Shown piece after piece: positions 48,208 through 59,674 of a stretch of 64,000 nucleotides of DNA (the first letter of the stretch is position 1; each line of letters begins with the position of its first letter). Below the pieces are notes generated by a model. The model was not told the DNA's origin, ran no database searches, and saw nothing but the letters and a program-made list of their open reading frames with translations. This stretch comes from Pseudomonas fluorescens (GTDB lineage: Bacteria > Pseudomonadota > Gammaproteobacteria > Pseudomonadales > Pseudomonadaceae). Where the stretch lies: positions 2,666,001 through 2,730,000 of the forward strand of contig NZ_LT907842.1 of the NCBI RefSeq assembly GCF_900215245.1, written 5' to 3'. The translations under genes and the position numbers were made by a program.

Positions 48208-48978
48208 ATGCGGCGTGTGGTGTTCAATCAGAAAGGTGGCGTTGGCAAGTCCAGCATCGCCTGCAACCTGGCGGCGGTGAGCGCCAGTGAAGGCTATCGA
48301 ACCCTGTTGGTGGACCTCGATGCACAGGCCAACTCAACCCAGTACCTCACTGGGCTGACCGGCGACGATATCCCGATGGGCATTGCCGAATTCTTCAAGC
48401 AAACCCTGTCTTCCGGGCCGTTTTCGAAGAAAAATCGCGTGGATATCTACGAAACGCCGTTCGATAACCTGCATGTCATCACCGCGACCGCCGAGCTGGC
48501 GGACCTGCAGCCCAAACTTGAAGCCAAGCACAAGATCAATAAGTTGCGAAAGCTGCTGGACGAGCTGAGCGAGGATTACGACCGGATCTATCTGGATACG
48601 CCGCCAGCCCTGAATTTCTATGCGGTTTCGGCGCTGATTGCCGCTGATCGTGTGCTAATCCCCTTCGATTGCGACAGCTTCTCGCGCCAGGCGCTGTACG
48701 GCCTGTTGGCGGAAATCGAAGAATTGAAGGAAGACCACAATGAAGGCCTGGAAGTGGAAGGCATCGTGGTCAACCAGTTCCAGGCCCGTGCGAGCTTGCC
48801 GCAGCAGATGCTTGATGAGCTGATTGCCGAAGGCCTGCCGGTGCTGCCGGTGTACCTGGCCAGCTCGGTGCGCATGCGCGAGTCGCACCAGGAGAACATG
48901 CCGCTGATCCACCTCGACCCACGGCATAAGCTGACGCAACAGTTTGTGGCGTTGCATAACTTGCTGGAAAACGCCTGA
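48208..48978 (+). CDS. Orphan ParA-family ATPase
   Basis: A 256-residue deviant Walker ATPase: KGGVGKSS at residues 9-16 (FNQKGGVGKSSIACNLAAV), LLVDLDAQANSTQY and LDTPPALNFYAVSALIAAD. It is a MinD/ParA-like protein without a parB, centromere-like repeat or known cargo gene beside it. A homologue at the same place exists in other Pseudomonas, so it belongs to the chromosome core and not to the APE cluster. ATG at 48208 has GGAGG at 48197-48201; the longer frame from 48163 has no support. Confidence 0.88.
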   Translation: MRRVVFNQKGGVGKSSIACNLAAVSASEGYRTLLVDLDAQANSTQYLTGLTGDDIPMGIAEFFKQTLSSGPFSKKNRVDIYETPFDNLHVITATAELADLQPKLEAKHKINKLRKLLDELSEDYDRIYLDTPPALNFYAVSALIAADRVLIPFDCDSFSRQALYGLLAEIEELKEDHNEGLEVEGIVVNQFQARASLPQQMLDELIAEGLPVLPVYLASSVRMRESHQENMPLIHLDPRHKLTQQFVALHNLLENA

Positions 48979-49000
48979 TCCTTGCCGTCACCGCATAACC

Positions 49001-49088
49001 TGTGGGCGTTGGGTTGCCTGCGATACAGGCGACCCGGTCTGTCAGGCACACCGAGGCGATGCCATCGCAGGCAAGCCAGCGCCCACAT
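49001..49088. repeat. REP doublet, variant class
   Basis: Inverted arms TGTGGGCGTTGGGTTGCCTG and AGGCAAGCCAGCGCCCACA with CGAT/ATCG, around a variable centre. Arm sequence (GCCTGCGAT) differs from the main REPINs. Confidence 0.8.
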
Positions 49089-49131
49089 TTGTTTTTGCAT
49101 TCTTGTAGGGGGATTTGGATGGGGCCCACAT

Positions 49132-49430
49132 AGGCTGTAGGAAGGGTCTGGCAAACGGGGGTGTGCCTTGTATCGTTGCCTACAGGTAAGCCAGAATCCG
49201 CCGGCTTGTGCGTCTGGATGGGCGTCTCTAAGGTTCTTCGGTCGCTGAATGTTCAGCGGTCGGGTTTAGTAGCCCGAAGAACGGCGTAAAGTGCACGAGC
49301 TTCATCTAGCAGACTTTTGTCTGTGTTTGATGGTGGCTGTGCGTAGGGCATCTTCGGGTGCGCCGGCTTTGCGTTGTTCCCCGGTCTACTAACCTGCGCA
49401 CAGCTGCCACCCTCGTTTAGTAGCGAGGTA
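49132..49430 (+). promoter_or_regulatory. Structured leader with repeated TTTAGTAG hairpin loops
   Basis: Non-coding region before the small DUF6124-like gene. Inverted pairs include CTGTAGG (49135-49141) with CCTACAG (49179-49185); TTCTTCGG (49234-49241) with CCGAAGAA (49274-49281); CGCTGAA-TG-TTCAGCG (49243-49258); and GGTGGCTGTGCG (49332-49343) with CGCACAGCTGCCACC (49397-49411). CGGG-TTTAGTAG-CCCG (49261-49276) and CCTCG-TTTAGTAG-CGAGG (49411-49428) show the same loop, and GGT-CTACTA-ACC (49383-49394) carries it inverted. It could be a structured RNA leader or a repeated DNA element. Confidence 0.55.
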
Positions 49431-49455
49431 AGGGCGGCCCACTCCGGGAATAACG

Positions 49456-49683
49456 ATGAAAACTAGTAATCTTTACAGCATTACCCCCAACCTCCCCACC
49501 GAAACCCTCGTGCTCAACAGCTACGAAACCTTTTCTTCCGTGCGCACCCTATTGCTCAATCTGTCCAACGACCTCACTGGCGAACACCGCGACGTGGCCC
49601 TGGCCATCCATCAATTGAGTGAGCTCGGCGTAATGCTGGTCGGCCAGATGATGGACCGCGAATCCCCCGTAGCCTCAAGGTAA
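49456..49683 (+). CDS. Small Pseudomonas-type protein, DUF6124/DUF3077-like
   Basis: A 75-residue protein: MKTSNLYSITPNLPTETLVL then ETFSSVRTLLLNLSNDLTGE and HRDVALAIHQLSELGVMLVG. The pattern of a helix with E..SS...L, a G-x-HRxxxLAI core and a following LGVMLV helix resembles DUF6124/DUF3077 proteins that are abundant in fluorescent pseudomonads, but this is from memory. No signal peptide or membrane segment. Function unknown. It follows the structured leader; the ribosome binding site (GGGA) is weak. Confidence 0.72.
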   Translation: MKTSNLYSITPNLPTETLVLNSYETFSSVRTLLLNLSNDLTGEHRDVALAIHQLSELGVMLVGQMMDRESPVASR

Positions 49684-49695
49684 ACGCGGACAAAA

Positions 49696-49724
49696 ATGTG
49701 GGAGGGGGCGCGGTGCTCGCGAAA
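49696..49724. repeat. Degenerate single REP arm
   Basis: ATGTGGGAGGGGGCGCGGTG with CTCGCGAA resembles one REP arm (ATGTGGGAGCGGGCTTGCTC) with changes; no inverted partner is seen before trxC. Confidence 0.5.
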
Positions 49725-49730
49725 TCCGAA

Positions 49731-50165
49731 TTACACGCCCTGGCTACGCAACCAGCTCATCAACTGCGGCAACGGAAACGCCCCACTCTGGCGCGCCGCT
49801 TCGCGACCGTTCTTGAACAGAATCAAACTGGGTATCGAACGAATCCCCAACTGCGCCGAGAGCTGCTGATTGGCTTCGCTGTCCAGCTTGGCCAAGCGAC
49901 ACGTGCCTTCCAACTGAGCGGCTGCCTGTTCAAACACCGGCGCAAAAGACTTACACGGCCCACACCACTCGGCCCACACGTCCACCAGCAGCGGCAAGTC
50001 GCCTTTGATCTGGCTGGCGTAGTCGCCTTGTTTCAGCTCAAAAGGCGTGTTCAACAACACCGGCTGCTTGCACCGCCCACATTTCGGCGCATCGCCCAGG
50101 CGTTCGCCGGGGATGCGGTTGAGGCCGTTGCAATGCGGGCAGGGGATGACAAGAGGTTCGGACAT
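49731..50165 (-). CDS. trxC: Thioredoxin 2
   Basis: A 144-residue thioredoxin with an N-terminal zinc-binding domain (CPHCN at residues 10-14 and CGRC about residue 29) and the redox motif WCGPC at about residue 66 (VDVWAEWCGPCKSFAPVFEQ). The length matches TrxC of E. coli (139). Start ATG 50163-50165 (MSEPLVIPCPHCN). The 195 bp between it and selO holds no clear feature. Confidence 0.94.
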   Translation of the reverse strand: MSEPLVIPCPHCNGLNRIPGERLGDAPKCGRCKQPVLLNTPFELKQGDYASQIKGDLPLLVDVWAEWCGPCKSFAPVFEQAAAQLEGTCRLAKLDSEANQQLSAQLGIRSIPSLILFKNGREAARQSGAFPLPQLMSWLRSQGV

Positions 50166-50360
50166 GGTGGGCTCCTTGGGTATGGCCAATGAAATGTATT
50201 TGGAGCCAAGTCCAGGGTTTATCAAGCTGTGAAGGCGATGTCTCATCCACTCACAGTTTGCCGATGCTGATGTGAAACCCAGTACCCAGGCTGTTGGAGC
50301 GTGTGCTGTGTTGCTGGCCGACCGATTTGGGGTGTCAGTGGAAACCTTTATCCAGGGGTT

Positions 50361-51872
<1,512 letters not shown>

Positions 51873-54800
51873 TTAGTCGAGTTTGCTTGGCGGCGGCTCT
51901 TGCACACCGCCGTCGTTGGCGGGCTTGGCCGGGGTGTCGACTTCCACCAGTTTGTATTCCTGGCCGTGGAGGTTTTTCAAGTAGACCTCCATCTGGCGGA
52001 ACGAGATGTTGATGTGGTGGTGCTTGAACTCACGGTTGATAAAGCGGTTTACCTCGTCGATCACTGGGTTGCGGTCACCCAGGTCGCGCACGTGCATGCG
52101 CAGTTCGTGGTCGAGGGTGCTTTCGCCGAAGTTGAGGAAGTACACATGGGGTTCCGGCTCTTTCAGCACGCGTGGGTTTTCCCTGGCGGCCTTGAGCAAC
52201 AGTTCCTTCACCAGGTCCAGGTCTGAACCGTAGTCCACGCCCAGTTTCAGGGTGACGCGGGTGATGGTGTCGGTCAGCGACCAGTTGATCAATTGCCCAG
52301 TGATGAAGGTTTTGTTCGGGACAATGATGTCTTTGCGGTCGAAGTCGGTGATGGTGGTGGCACGGATGCGGATCTTGCTGACCGTGCCCGACAGGTTGCC
52401 GATGGTGATGGTGTCGCCGATGCGCACCGGGCGTTCGAACAGGATCATGATGCCGGAGATAAAGTTGGCGAAGATCTCCTGCATCCCGAAGCCCAACCCC
52501 ACCGACAGCGCTGCCACCAGCCATTGCAATTTGTCCCAGCTCACGCCGAGGGTGGACAGCGTGGAGACGAAGCCCACGCCGGCAATTACATACGACAGCA
52601 AGGTGGTTGTGGCGTAGGCACTGCCCTGGGCCAGATCCAGCTTGGACAGCACCAGCACCTCAAGCAGGCCGGGCAGGTTGCGCGCCAGGGCAAAGGTGAT
52701 GCCGATGATGATCGACGCGCCGAGCAAGTCGCCGATGCTGATCGGCACCATGCTGATATTGGCGCCGGTGCCGCTGGTGTATTCGTAGAGCGTGACGTTG
52801 TCCAGGTAGGAGAACACGGTGATCAGGTCTTTCCACACCCAATACAGTGCCGCGATAAACCCGCCGAGCAGGGCCAGGCGAATCAGGCGCATGGACTGTT
52901 CGTTGACTTGCTCGATGTCCAGGGTCGGTTCTTCTATCACCGCTTCGCCGTCACCGGCTTCCTTGGCGGCCTGGCGTTTGGCCAGGGCGCGCGCATAGGC
53001 CAGGCGCCGTGCAGCCACTCCCAGGCCGCGTACGAAGGTGGCCTCGATGACCAGCCAGAACATCAGCAGGTACAAGGTGTTGATCAAACGGTCGCTGAGC
53101 TTGAGCGCGGTGTAGTAGTAGCCAAAGCACACGGCGATAAACAGGGCGATGGGCAGGGCGGTAAACATCAAGCCTACGGCTTTGCGAAACAGCGAGGCTT
53201 TTTCGTGGGTCGGGCTGTTCAACAGCAGACGGCCCAGCAGCCAGGCCATCAGCGCGTAGCAGGTCAGCACCACGCCGATGCCCAGCACGTCGTCGGCCAG
53301 CGCGGCCGGCTGGTGCTCGGCGATCGCCACCACCGCCACCAGGGCCAGTACCACCAGCCCGAGCTTGCGTACCCATCCTTGCAGAAAGTGCACCTGAGGC
53401 CGTTCCCAGCGGAAGTGCAGCTCTGCCACGCCGCCCGGGGCGAGTATCCGGTACGCGGTATAAAACACCAGCCATGCCTGGGCGATCTGCAACAAGGCAG
53501 CGCCCAGGTTGGCGTTTTGCCCACGGGCGTCAATCTGCAGGGCGTAGCCGCACAGCGCCAGGCCCAGGGACACCGGCATTGCCAGCAGGATATTGATCAG
53601 AATCGCCTGCGGCGTGTGCCACTGGCTGTCGCGTTTGAAGTGGCCGATGTCCAGGTGCACCTTGTTCAGGCGCTGGTACAAGGCTTTGCGTCGCCACAAC
53701 AGCGCGCCGATCAATAGCAGTAATGGCAGGAACAGCAGCGGGCGCTGGGTCAGGCCGTCATACAGTTCGCTGACGCTGGAGGCCCAGGGCAGGGTGGTGA
53801 CTTGCTTGCTCAGGTGGTCCGGTACGGTTTCCAGCCATTCGGTGTCCAGCGGCTTGTTGCTGGGGATCCAGAACATCTGCTCGTCGAGGGTCGCACGCAG
53901 GTTAGTGGCGGTGCTGAGCAGTTGTTTCTGGTTCAGTTGCAGGGTGATCGATTCGTTCAGCAGCGCGCTCAGCTCACGGCTCAGGCGCTCCAGCAGGTCG
54001 CTGCGGGTGATTGCCAACTCCAGCAGGGTGCGTCGCAGTTGCGGCGTGACGTCGTCGGGTGGCTGATTGGCGAGCAGGTTATCCACATACGTGCTGGGGG
54101 TGCTGATCAGCTCGCGCTGCTGGTTGACCTCGAACTGGTACAGGCGAATGTTGGCGATGTCGTCTGCCAGGTTGCGATCCACGGTGAGGCGTGGCAGCGC
54201 CTGCTTTTGTTTATAGAGGATCTTGGAGAGCAGCAGGCTGCCCTTGAGCACGTTGATCTGCTCGTCCAGCGCCGAGTCGCTTTGGGTCACGGTGTCCAGT
54301 TGCTGCTTGGTCTGCAGGTTTTTCTGGGTCAGGTCGTTGAGGCGGTCGGTGCTTTTGAGCAGGTAGTCGGAGAGCTTCAGGTTGGCTGCGCTCTCCGTGG
54401 CCAACAGGCTGCTGCCGCCGGCTTTCTGCGCTTCGATGGATTGTTGGGTAACGGTCTGCTGGGACTGGGCCAGGCGTTTCTGGTTGATCAGGGTTTGCAG
54501 GTCCTGGATCTCTTGCTCCAGGCGCGCGGTTTTTTCCACCACCAGATCGTGCTGGCTGTTACCCAGGTCTTGCAGCTGGCTATTGCCGGCCAGTTCCTGG
54601 CGACGCAGCGGGATCAGGGCATTGAGGGCCGCGAGTTCGGCGTTCAACTGGTTGCGCTGGTCGCCGCTGAGTGACTTGCCGTTGTCTTTGCCGGCCTTGA
54701 GGATCGTGTTGATCTGCTGGATGCGCGTCTGGCTGCTGCTGATTTCAGTCTGGGCGCGCTCGGGGCGGGTTTGGGCGGCGATGGTCAGGCTGTTGGCGTC

Positions 54801-55211
54801 GGCCAGTTCTTTTTGCAGGTCGCCTTGCTGGGTGCTGCGCTGCACCAGCAATTGTTCGAGCTGCGGCACCGGCAGGGTGGCGTAGCGTTGGGCCACCGGG
54901 ATGATTTTGGTGGCCTTGAGCCGCACCAACTCACGCTGGTTATCGGTGGTCTGACGCGGAGCGGCTTCCAGCTGACGCTTGAGGTCGGTGAGGCGCTGCT
55001 CGTAATCCTGCTTGTTGCCCAGGTAGGTCAGGGTCTGTTGCAGGATTGTTTGCAGCGCCTTCATGTCGGCGTCGGGCAGCTTGCGGTCGGGCAGCTTGTC
55101 CAGGGTTTGCTGGATGGCGTCGGCGCTGGGCGGGTCGGCGGCATAAACGCTGCCGACACAAAGGGTCAGGCCGAGCAGGGCAGTGGCGATGAAGGTGCGC
55201 AGAGTTGTCAT
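51873..55211 (-). CDS. mscK: Large mechanosensitive channel MscK (KefA)
   Basis: A 1112-residue channel, as E. coli MscK (1120). Parts in order: signal peptide (1-27, ending VYAA), periplasmic coiled-coil region (about 30-480), a bundle of transmembrane segments (about 520-830) and the C-terminal MscS pore (about 855-1090) with LVAALSVGLGFGMQEIFANF, the pore-lining helix region and FISGIMILFERPVRIGDTIT. It opens under membrane tension to release ions on hypo-osmotic shock. ATG 55209-55211; the further 55 open upstream codons lack homology. Confidence 0.93.
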   Translation of the reverse strand: MTTLRTFIATALLGLTLCVGSVYAADPPSADAIQQTLDKLPDRKLPDADMKALQTILQQTLTYLGNKQDYEQRLTDLKRQLEAAPRQTTDNQRELVRLKATKIIPVAQRYATLPVPQLEQLLVQRSTQQGDLQKELADANSLTIAAQTRPERAQTEISSSQTRIQQINTILKAGKDNGKSLSGDQRNQLNAELAALNALIPLRRQELAGNSQLQDLGNSQHDLVVEKTARLEQEIQDLQTLINQKRLAQSQQTVTQQSIEAQKAGGSSLLATESAANLKLSDYLLKSTDRLNDLTQKNLQTKQQLDTVTQSDSALDEQINVLKGSLLLSKILYKQKQALPRLTVDRNLADDIANIRLYQFEVNQQRELISTPSTYVDNLLANQPPDDVTPQLRRTLLELAITRSDLLERLSRELSALLNESITLQLNQKQLLSTATNLRATLDEQMFWIPSNKPLDTEWLETVPDHLSKQVTTLPWASSVSELYDGLTQRPLLFLPLLLLIGALLWRRKALYQRLNKVHLDIGHFKRDSQWHTPQAILINILLAMPVSLGLALCGYALQIDARGQNANLGAALLQIAQAWLVFYTAYRILAPGGVAELHFRWERPQVHFLQGWVRKLGLVVLALVAVVAIAEHQPAALADDVLGIGVVLTCYALMAWLLGRLLLNSPTHEKASLFRKAVGLMFTALPIALFIAVCFGYYYTALKLSDRLINTLYLLMFWLVIEATFVRGLGVAARRLAYARALAKRQAAKEAGDGEAVIEEPTLDIEQVNEQSMRLIRLALLGGFIAALYWVWKDLITVFSYLDNVTLYEYTSGTGANISMVPISIGDLLGASIIIGITFALARNLPGLLEVLVLSKLDLAQGSAYATTTLLSYVIAGVGFVSTLSTLGVSWDKLQWLVAALSVGLGFGMQEIFANFISGIMILFERPVRIGDTITIGNLSGTVSKIRIRATTITDFDRKDIIVPNKTFITGQLINWSLTDTITRVTLKLGVDYGSDLDLVKELLLKAARENPRVLKEPEPHVYFLNFGESTLDHELRMHVRDLGDRNPVIDEVNRFINREFKHHHINISFRQMEVYLKNLHGQEYKLVEVDTPAKPANDGGVQEPPPSKLD

Positions 55212-55267
55212 GGATACCGATCGAGCAAGGTAAAGAAGGTGGGGGCGTGGCGCCATAGCCCCGCAGT

Positions 55268-57010
<1,743 letters not shown>

Positions 57011-57131
57011 AGGCAGTACTCCAGAACGGGGAAGACGGGCGCGAACTGACCATGCAGTCTGCGTGCCAGCGATTCTAACCTGTTGAATTGCGGTGCTGTC
57101 AAAAAGCTTTTTCTGAATCGCACAGATCCAA

Positions 57132-57230
57132 ATGTGGGCGCGGGCTTGCTCGCGAATACGGTGTGTCAGCCGGCAGATAGCTTGACTGACACTCAGCACT
57201 CGCGAGCACGACTAAACACAGCTCGCACAT
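57132..57230. repeat. Damaged REP doublet
   Basis: The left arm ATGTGGGCGCGGGCTTGCTC with GCGAA is intact, but the right arm (CTCGCGAGCACGACTAAACA) has lost the central AAGCCCGC block. It lies between the chemoreceptor and the antiporter gene. Confidence 0.75.
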
Positions 57231-57250
57231 TTTTGACCTGGGTGTGTCAG

Positions 57251-58876
57251 TTAAAGGCGAAAGCGTCCCACCATCCCATTCAAATCCACCGCCAAGCGCG
57301 ACAGCTCACTGCTCGCGGCACTCGTCTGGCTGGCGCCGGTCGCCGACTGCACCGACAGATCACGGATATTCACCAGATTGCGGTCCACTTCCCGCGCCAC
57401 TTGCGCCTGCTCCTCCGCCGCACTGGCGATGACCAGGTTGCGCTCGTTGATCTCGACAATCGCGGTGTTGATCGTATCAAGCGACATCCCGGCGCCTTTG
57501 GCGATATTCAACGTCGATTCCGCGCGCTCGGTGCTGTTACGCATCGAATCCACCGCATGCTCGGTGCCGGCCTGAATGCTGCCGATCATCCGCTCGATCT
57601 CGCTGGTGGACTGCTGGGTGCGATGGGCCAGGGCCCGCACTTCATCTGCCACGACGGCAAACCCGCGGCCGGCTTCACCGGCACGCGCGGCTTCAATGGC
57701 AGCGTTCAGGGCCAGCAGATTGGTCTGGTCGGCCAGGCCGCGAATCACGTCCAGCACCTTGCCGATATCCCGCGATTCATTCGCCAACTCGCCAATCAAA
57801 GTGGCCGTGGCTTGCACGTCGCCGCTCATGCGCTCGATGGCGCTGACAGTTTCCTGCACCAGATCACGGCCGTCACCGGCGGAAGTGGTCGCATTGCGCG
57901 ACGCTTCGGAAGTGCTCACCGCATTGCGCGCGACTTCTTCGACGGCGCTGGTCATCTCGTTGACGGCGGTGGCGGCTTGTTCGATTTCATTGTTTTGCTG
58001 GGTCAGGCCGCGCGCACTTTCGTCGGTGACGGCATTCAGCTCTTCCGCTGCCGATGCAAGCTGGGTGGCGGAACCGGCGATGCGTTGCAAGGTGTCGCGC
58101 AGCTTGTCTTGCATCTTGGCCATGGCCGCCAGCAGGCGGCCGGCTTCGTCGTTGCCGTCGACGTTGATCGGGCGCGTCAGGTTGCCTTCAGCCACTTCCT
58201 CGGCGGCTTCCAGGGCCTGGGCGATTGGCAGGGTGATGCTGCGGGTCAGCAGCCACGCGAACAACAGGGTCAACGCCGTGGCAATAATCAGCAGGCCCAC
58301 CACCAGGTCGAAGGCCATGTCGTACTGGTCTTTGGCCTCCTGGTTAGTCGCGTTGGCCATCTTGTTGTTGATGTCCAGCAGGCGCGCCAACACCGAATTG
58401 ACCTGCTCGGCGTTGCTCAGCAACTCGGTGTTGAGCAAGGTGCGCAGCTCGTCGATCTGGTTGGCGCGAGACAAGCTCTTCATGCGCTCCTCGATCTGAT
58501 GGTACTGGCTGAGCAAACGCACGTATTCGTCGTACGCGGCACGCTCTTCGCTACCTTCGATGAGTTTTTCGTAGGCGCCCTGAGCGGCGCGGATCTGCTG
58601 GTTGCGCAGTTCAAACGCTTCCAGGGTCTTTTGCTGCACGTCCGGCTCGCGGTTGGTCAGCAAGCGGTAGGACAACACCCGCAGGCGCAGGGTCAGTTGG
58701 GTGAACTCATCGAGGGCGCGAATGCTTGGCACGCTCGACAGCGTGATGTCTTCGGTGGCTGCGCGAATCTTGCTCATTTGGTTCAGGGCGAACACACCGA
58801 GAAACAACATGAGTGCGCCAATAAACGCGAAGCCAAGAAAGGCCCTCGGCGCGATGTTCATATTACGAAGAGACAT
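57251..58876 (-). CDS. Methyl-accepting chemotaxis protein
   Basis: A 541-residue chemoreceptor: first membrane segment at about 13-33, a helical periplasmic sensor of the 4-helix-bundle type (about 35-190, [15 protein letters not shown]), second membrane segment (about 192-212), HAMP domain (about 213-265) and a long cytoplasmic signalling domain. The hairpin tip [20 protein letters not shown] is the CheA/CheW contact and methylation helices flank it. Ligand unknown. Start ATG 58874-58876 ([16 protein letters not shown]). Divergent from the coiled-coil/ZapA-like pair. Confidence 0.93.
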   Translation of the reverse strand: MSLRNMNIAPRAFLGFAFIGALMLFLGVFALNQMSKIRAATEDITLSSVPSIRALDEFTQLTLRLRVLSYRLLTNREPDVQQKTLEAFELRNQQIRAAQGAYEKLIEGSEERAAYDEYVRLLSQYHQIEERMKSLSRANQIDELRTLLNTELLSNAEQVNSVLARLLDINNKMANATNQEAKDQYDMAFDLVVGLLIIATALTLLFAWLLTRSITLPIAQALEAAEEVAEGNLTRPINVDGNDEAGRLLAAMAKMQDKLRDTLQRIAGSATQLASAAEELNAVTDESARGLTQQNNEIEQAATAVNEMTSAVEEVARNAVSTSEASRNATTSAGDGRDLVQETVSAIERMSGDVQATATLIGELANESRDIGKVLDVIRGLADQTNLLALNAAIEAARAGEAGRGFAVVADEVRALAHRTQQSTSEIERMIGSIQAGTEHAVDSMRNSTERAESTLNIAKGAGMSLDTINTAIVEINERNLVIASAAEEQAQVAREVDRNLVNIRDLSVQSATGASQTSAASSELSRLAVDLNGMVGRFRL

Positions 58877-59153
58877 GCTGGAATCCTGGGGAGAAGCGCG
58901 ATCCGTGCGGCCGTGAGACGGGGTGTGCATCAGCTATCGGCCATGCGACTAAAGTCTTAAGGCCGCGTGCGCTTTTGTCGCATCTGACGAGCAGTTGGGT
59001 GGATTCAGGAACCAGATCGGGTAAATGCAGTCACTAAGGCTCGAAAGTGCGGCCCGGCCCTTAAAAAACGGGCTGCGCGCCGGGGATAACCCTGGCATCC
59101 GAGGTGAATTTTCTTTATCGTCACCGCCCTTTGAAAATGCCCGAGAAATCAAA

Positions 59154-59384
59154 ATGTTAGAAGCATCCCTCAGCCAATTGGAACAACTGGTCAGCGACCT
59201 GGTACAGCAGAATCAGGACCTACTGGGCAGCAACGAATCCCTCAAGGCGGAACTGGCCCGCGCCAAGGATGAAAACGACAGCCTGCAACTGAACTTGATG
59301 GAGCAGGAAGAAAAGCACGGCGCCACCGCCGCTCGCATCCAGGCGTTGGTTGAGCGCGTGAGCGCAGGGCCTGTCGGCGCATGA
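59154..59384 (+). CDS. Small coiled-coil protein, ZapB/TIGR02449-like
   Basis: A 76-residue protein that is almost entirely coiled coil: MLEASLSQLEQLVSDLVQQ, then NESLKAELARAKDENDSLQL with regular leucine heptads. It resembles the small coiled-coil gene placed before zapA in gammaproteobacteria. It overlaps the ZapA-like gene by 4 bp (ATGA), so the two are probably made together. The ATG is preceded by a weak GAGAAA site; 43 upstream codons are also open. Confidence 0.75.
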   Translation: MLEASLSQLEQLVSDLVQQNQDLLGSNESLKAELARAKDENDSLQLNLMEQEEKHGATAARIQALVERVSAGPVGA

Positions 59385-59674
59385 ATGAAGGGATAAAGGT
59401 CGTTTCGATTCTCGGAGAGGATTACTCGATCAAGGCGCCGGATGGGGGGGATCAAACCCTGATGCACGCCGTGACCATGCTCAAGGCGTCCCTGGCCACC
59501 ACCAAGAAAAAGTACCCGACCCTGATCGGTGACAAATTATTGGTACTGGCCGCACTGAACCTGTGCGCCGAGCAGATCGAAATGCAAAAGCACCACCAGC
59601 AGGAACTCGACCGTTACCAAGAGCAAGTCAGCGCCACGGTCGACGTGATTTCCAAGGCGATCGGAACGCCTTAG
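59381..59674 (+). CDS. ZapA-like cell division protein
   Basis: A 97-residue protein starting MNEGIKVVSILGEDYSIKAP, with a globular ZapA head (VVSILGEDYSIKAPDGGDQT; VTMLKASLATTKKKYPTLIG) and a long C-terminal helix (NLCAEQIEMQKHHQQELDRY). ZapA bundles FtsZ filaments. Pseudomonas also has a canonical zapA beside ssrS/ygfB, so this one is presumably a paralogue. Its stop overlaps the convergent fadE stop (TTAG). Confidence 0.75.
   Translation: MNEGIKVVSILGEDYSIKAPDGGDQTLMHAVTMLKASLATTKKKYPTLIGDKLLVLAALNLCAEQIEMQKHHQQELDRYQEQVSATVDVISKAIGTP

Noticed and set aside
59671..59674. Overlapping stop codons of the ZapA-like gene and fadE as a sign of an error
   Set aside because: TTAG gives TAG on one strand and TAA on the other; compact convergent ends like this are normal.
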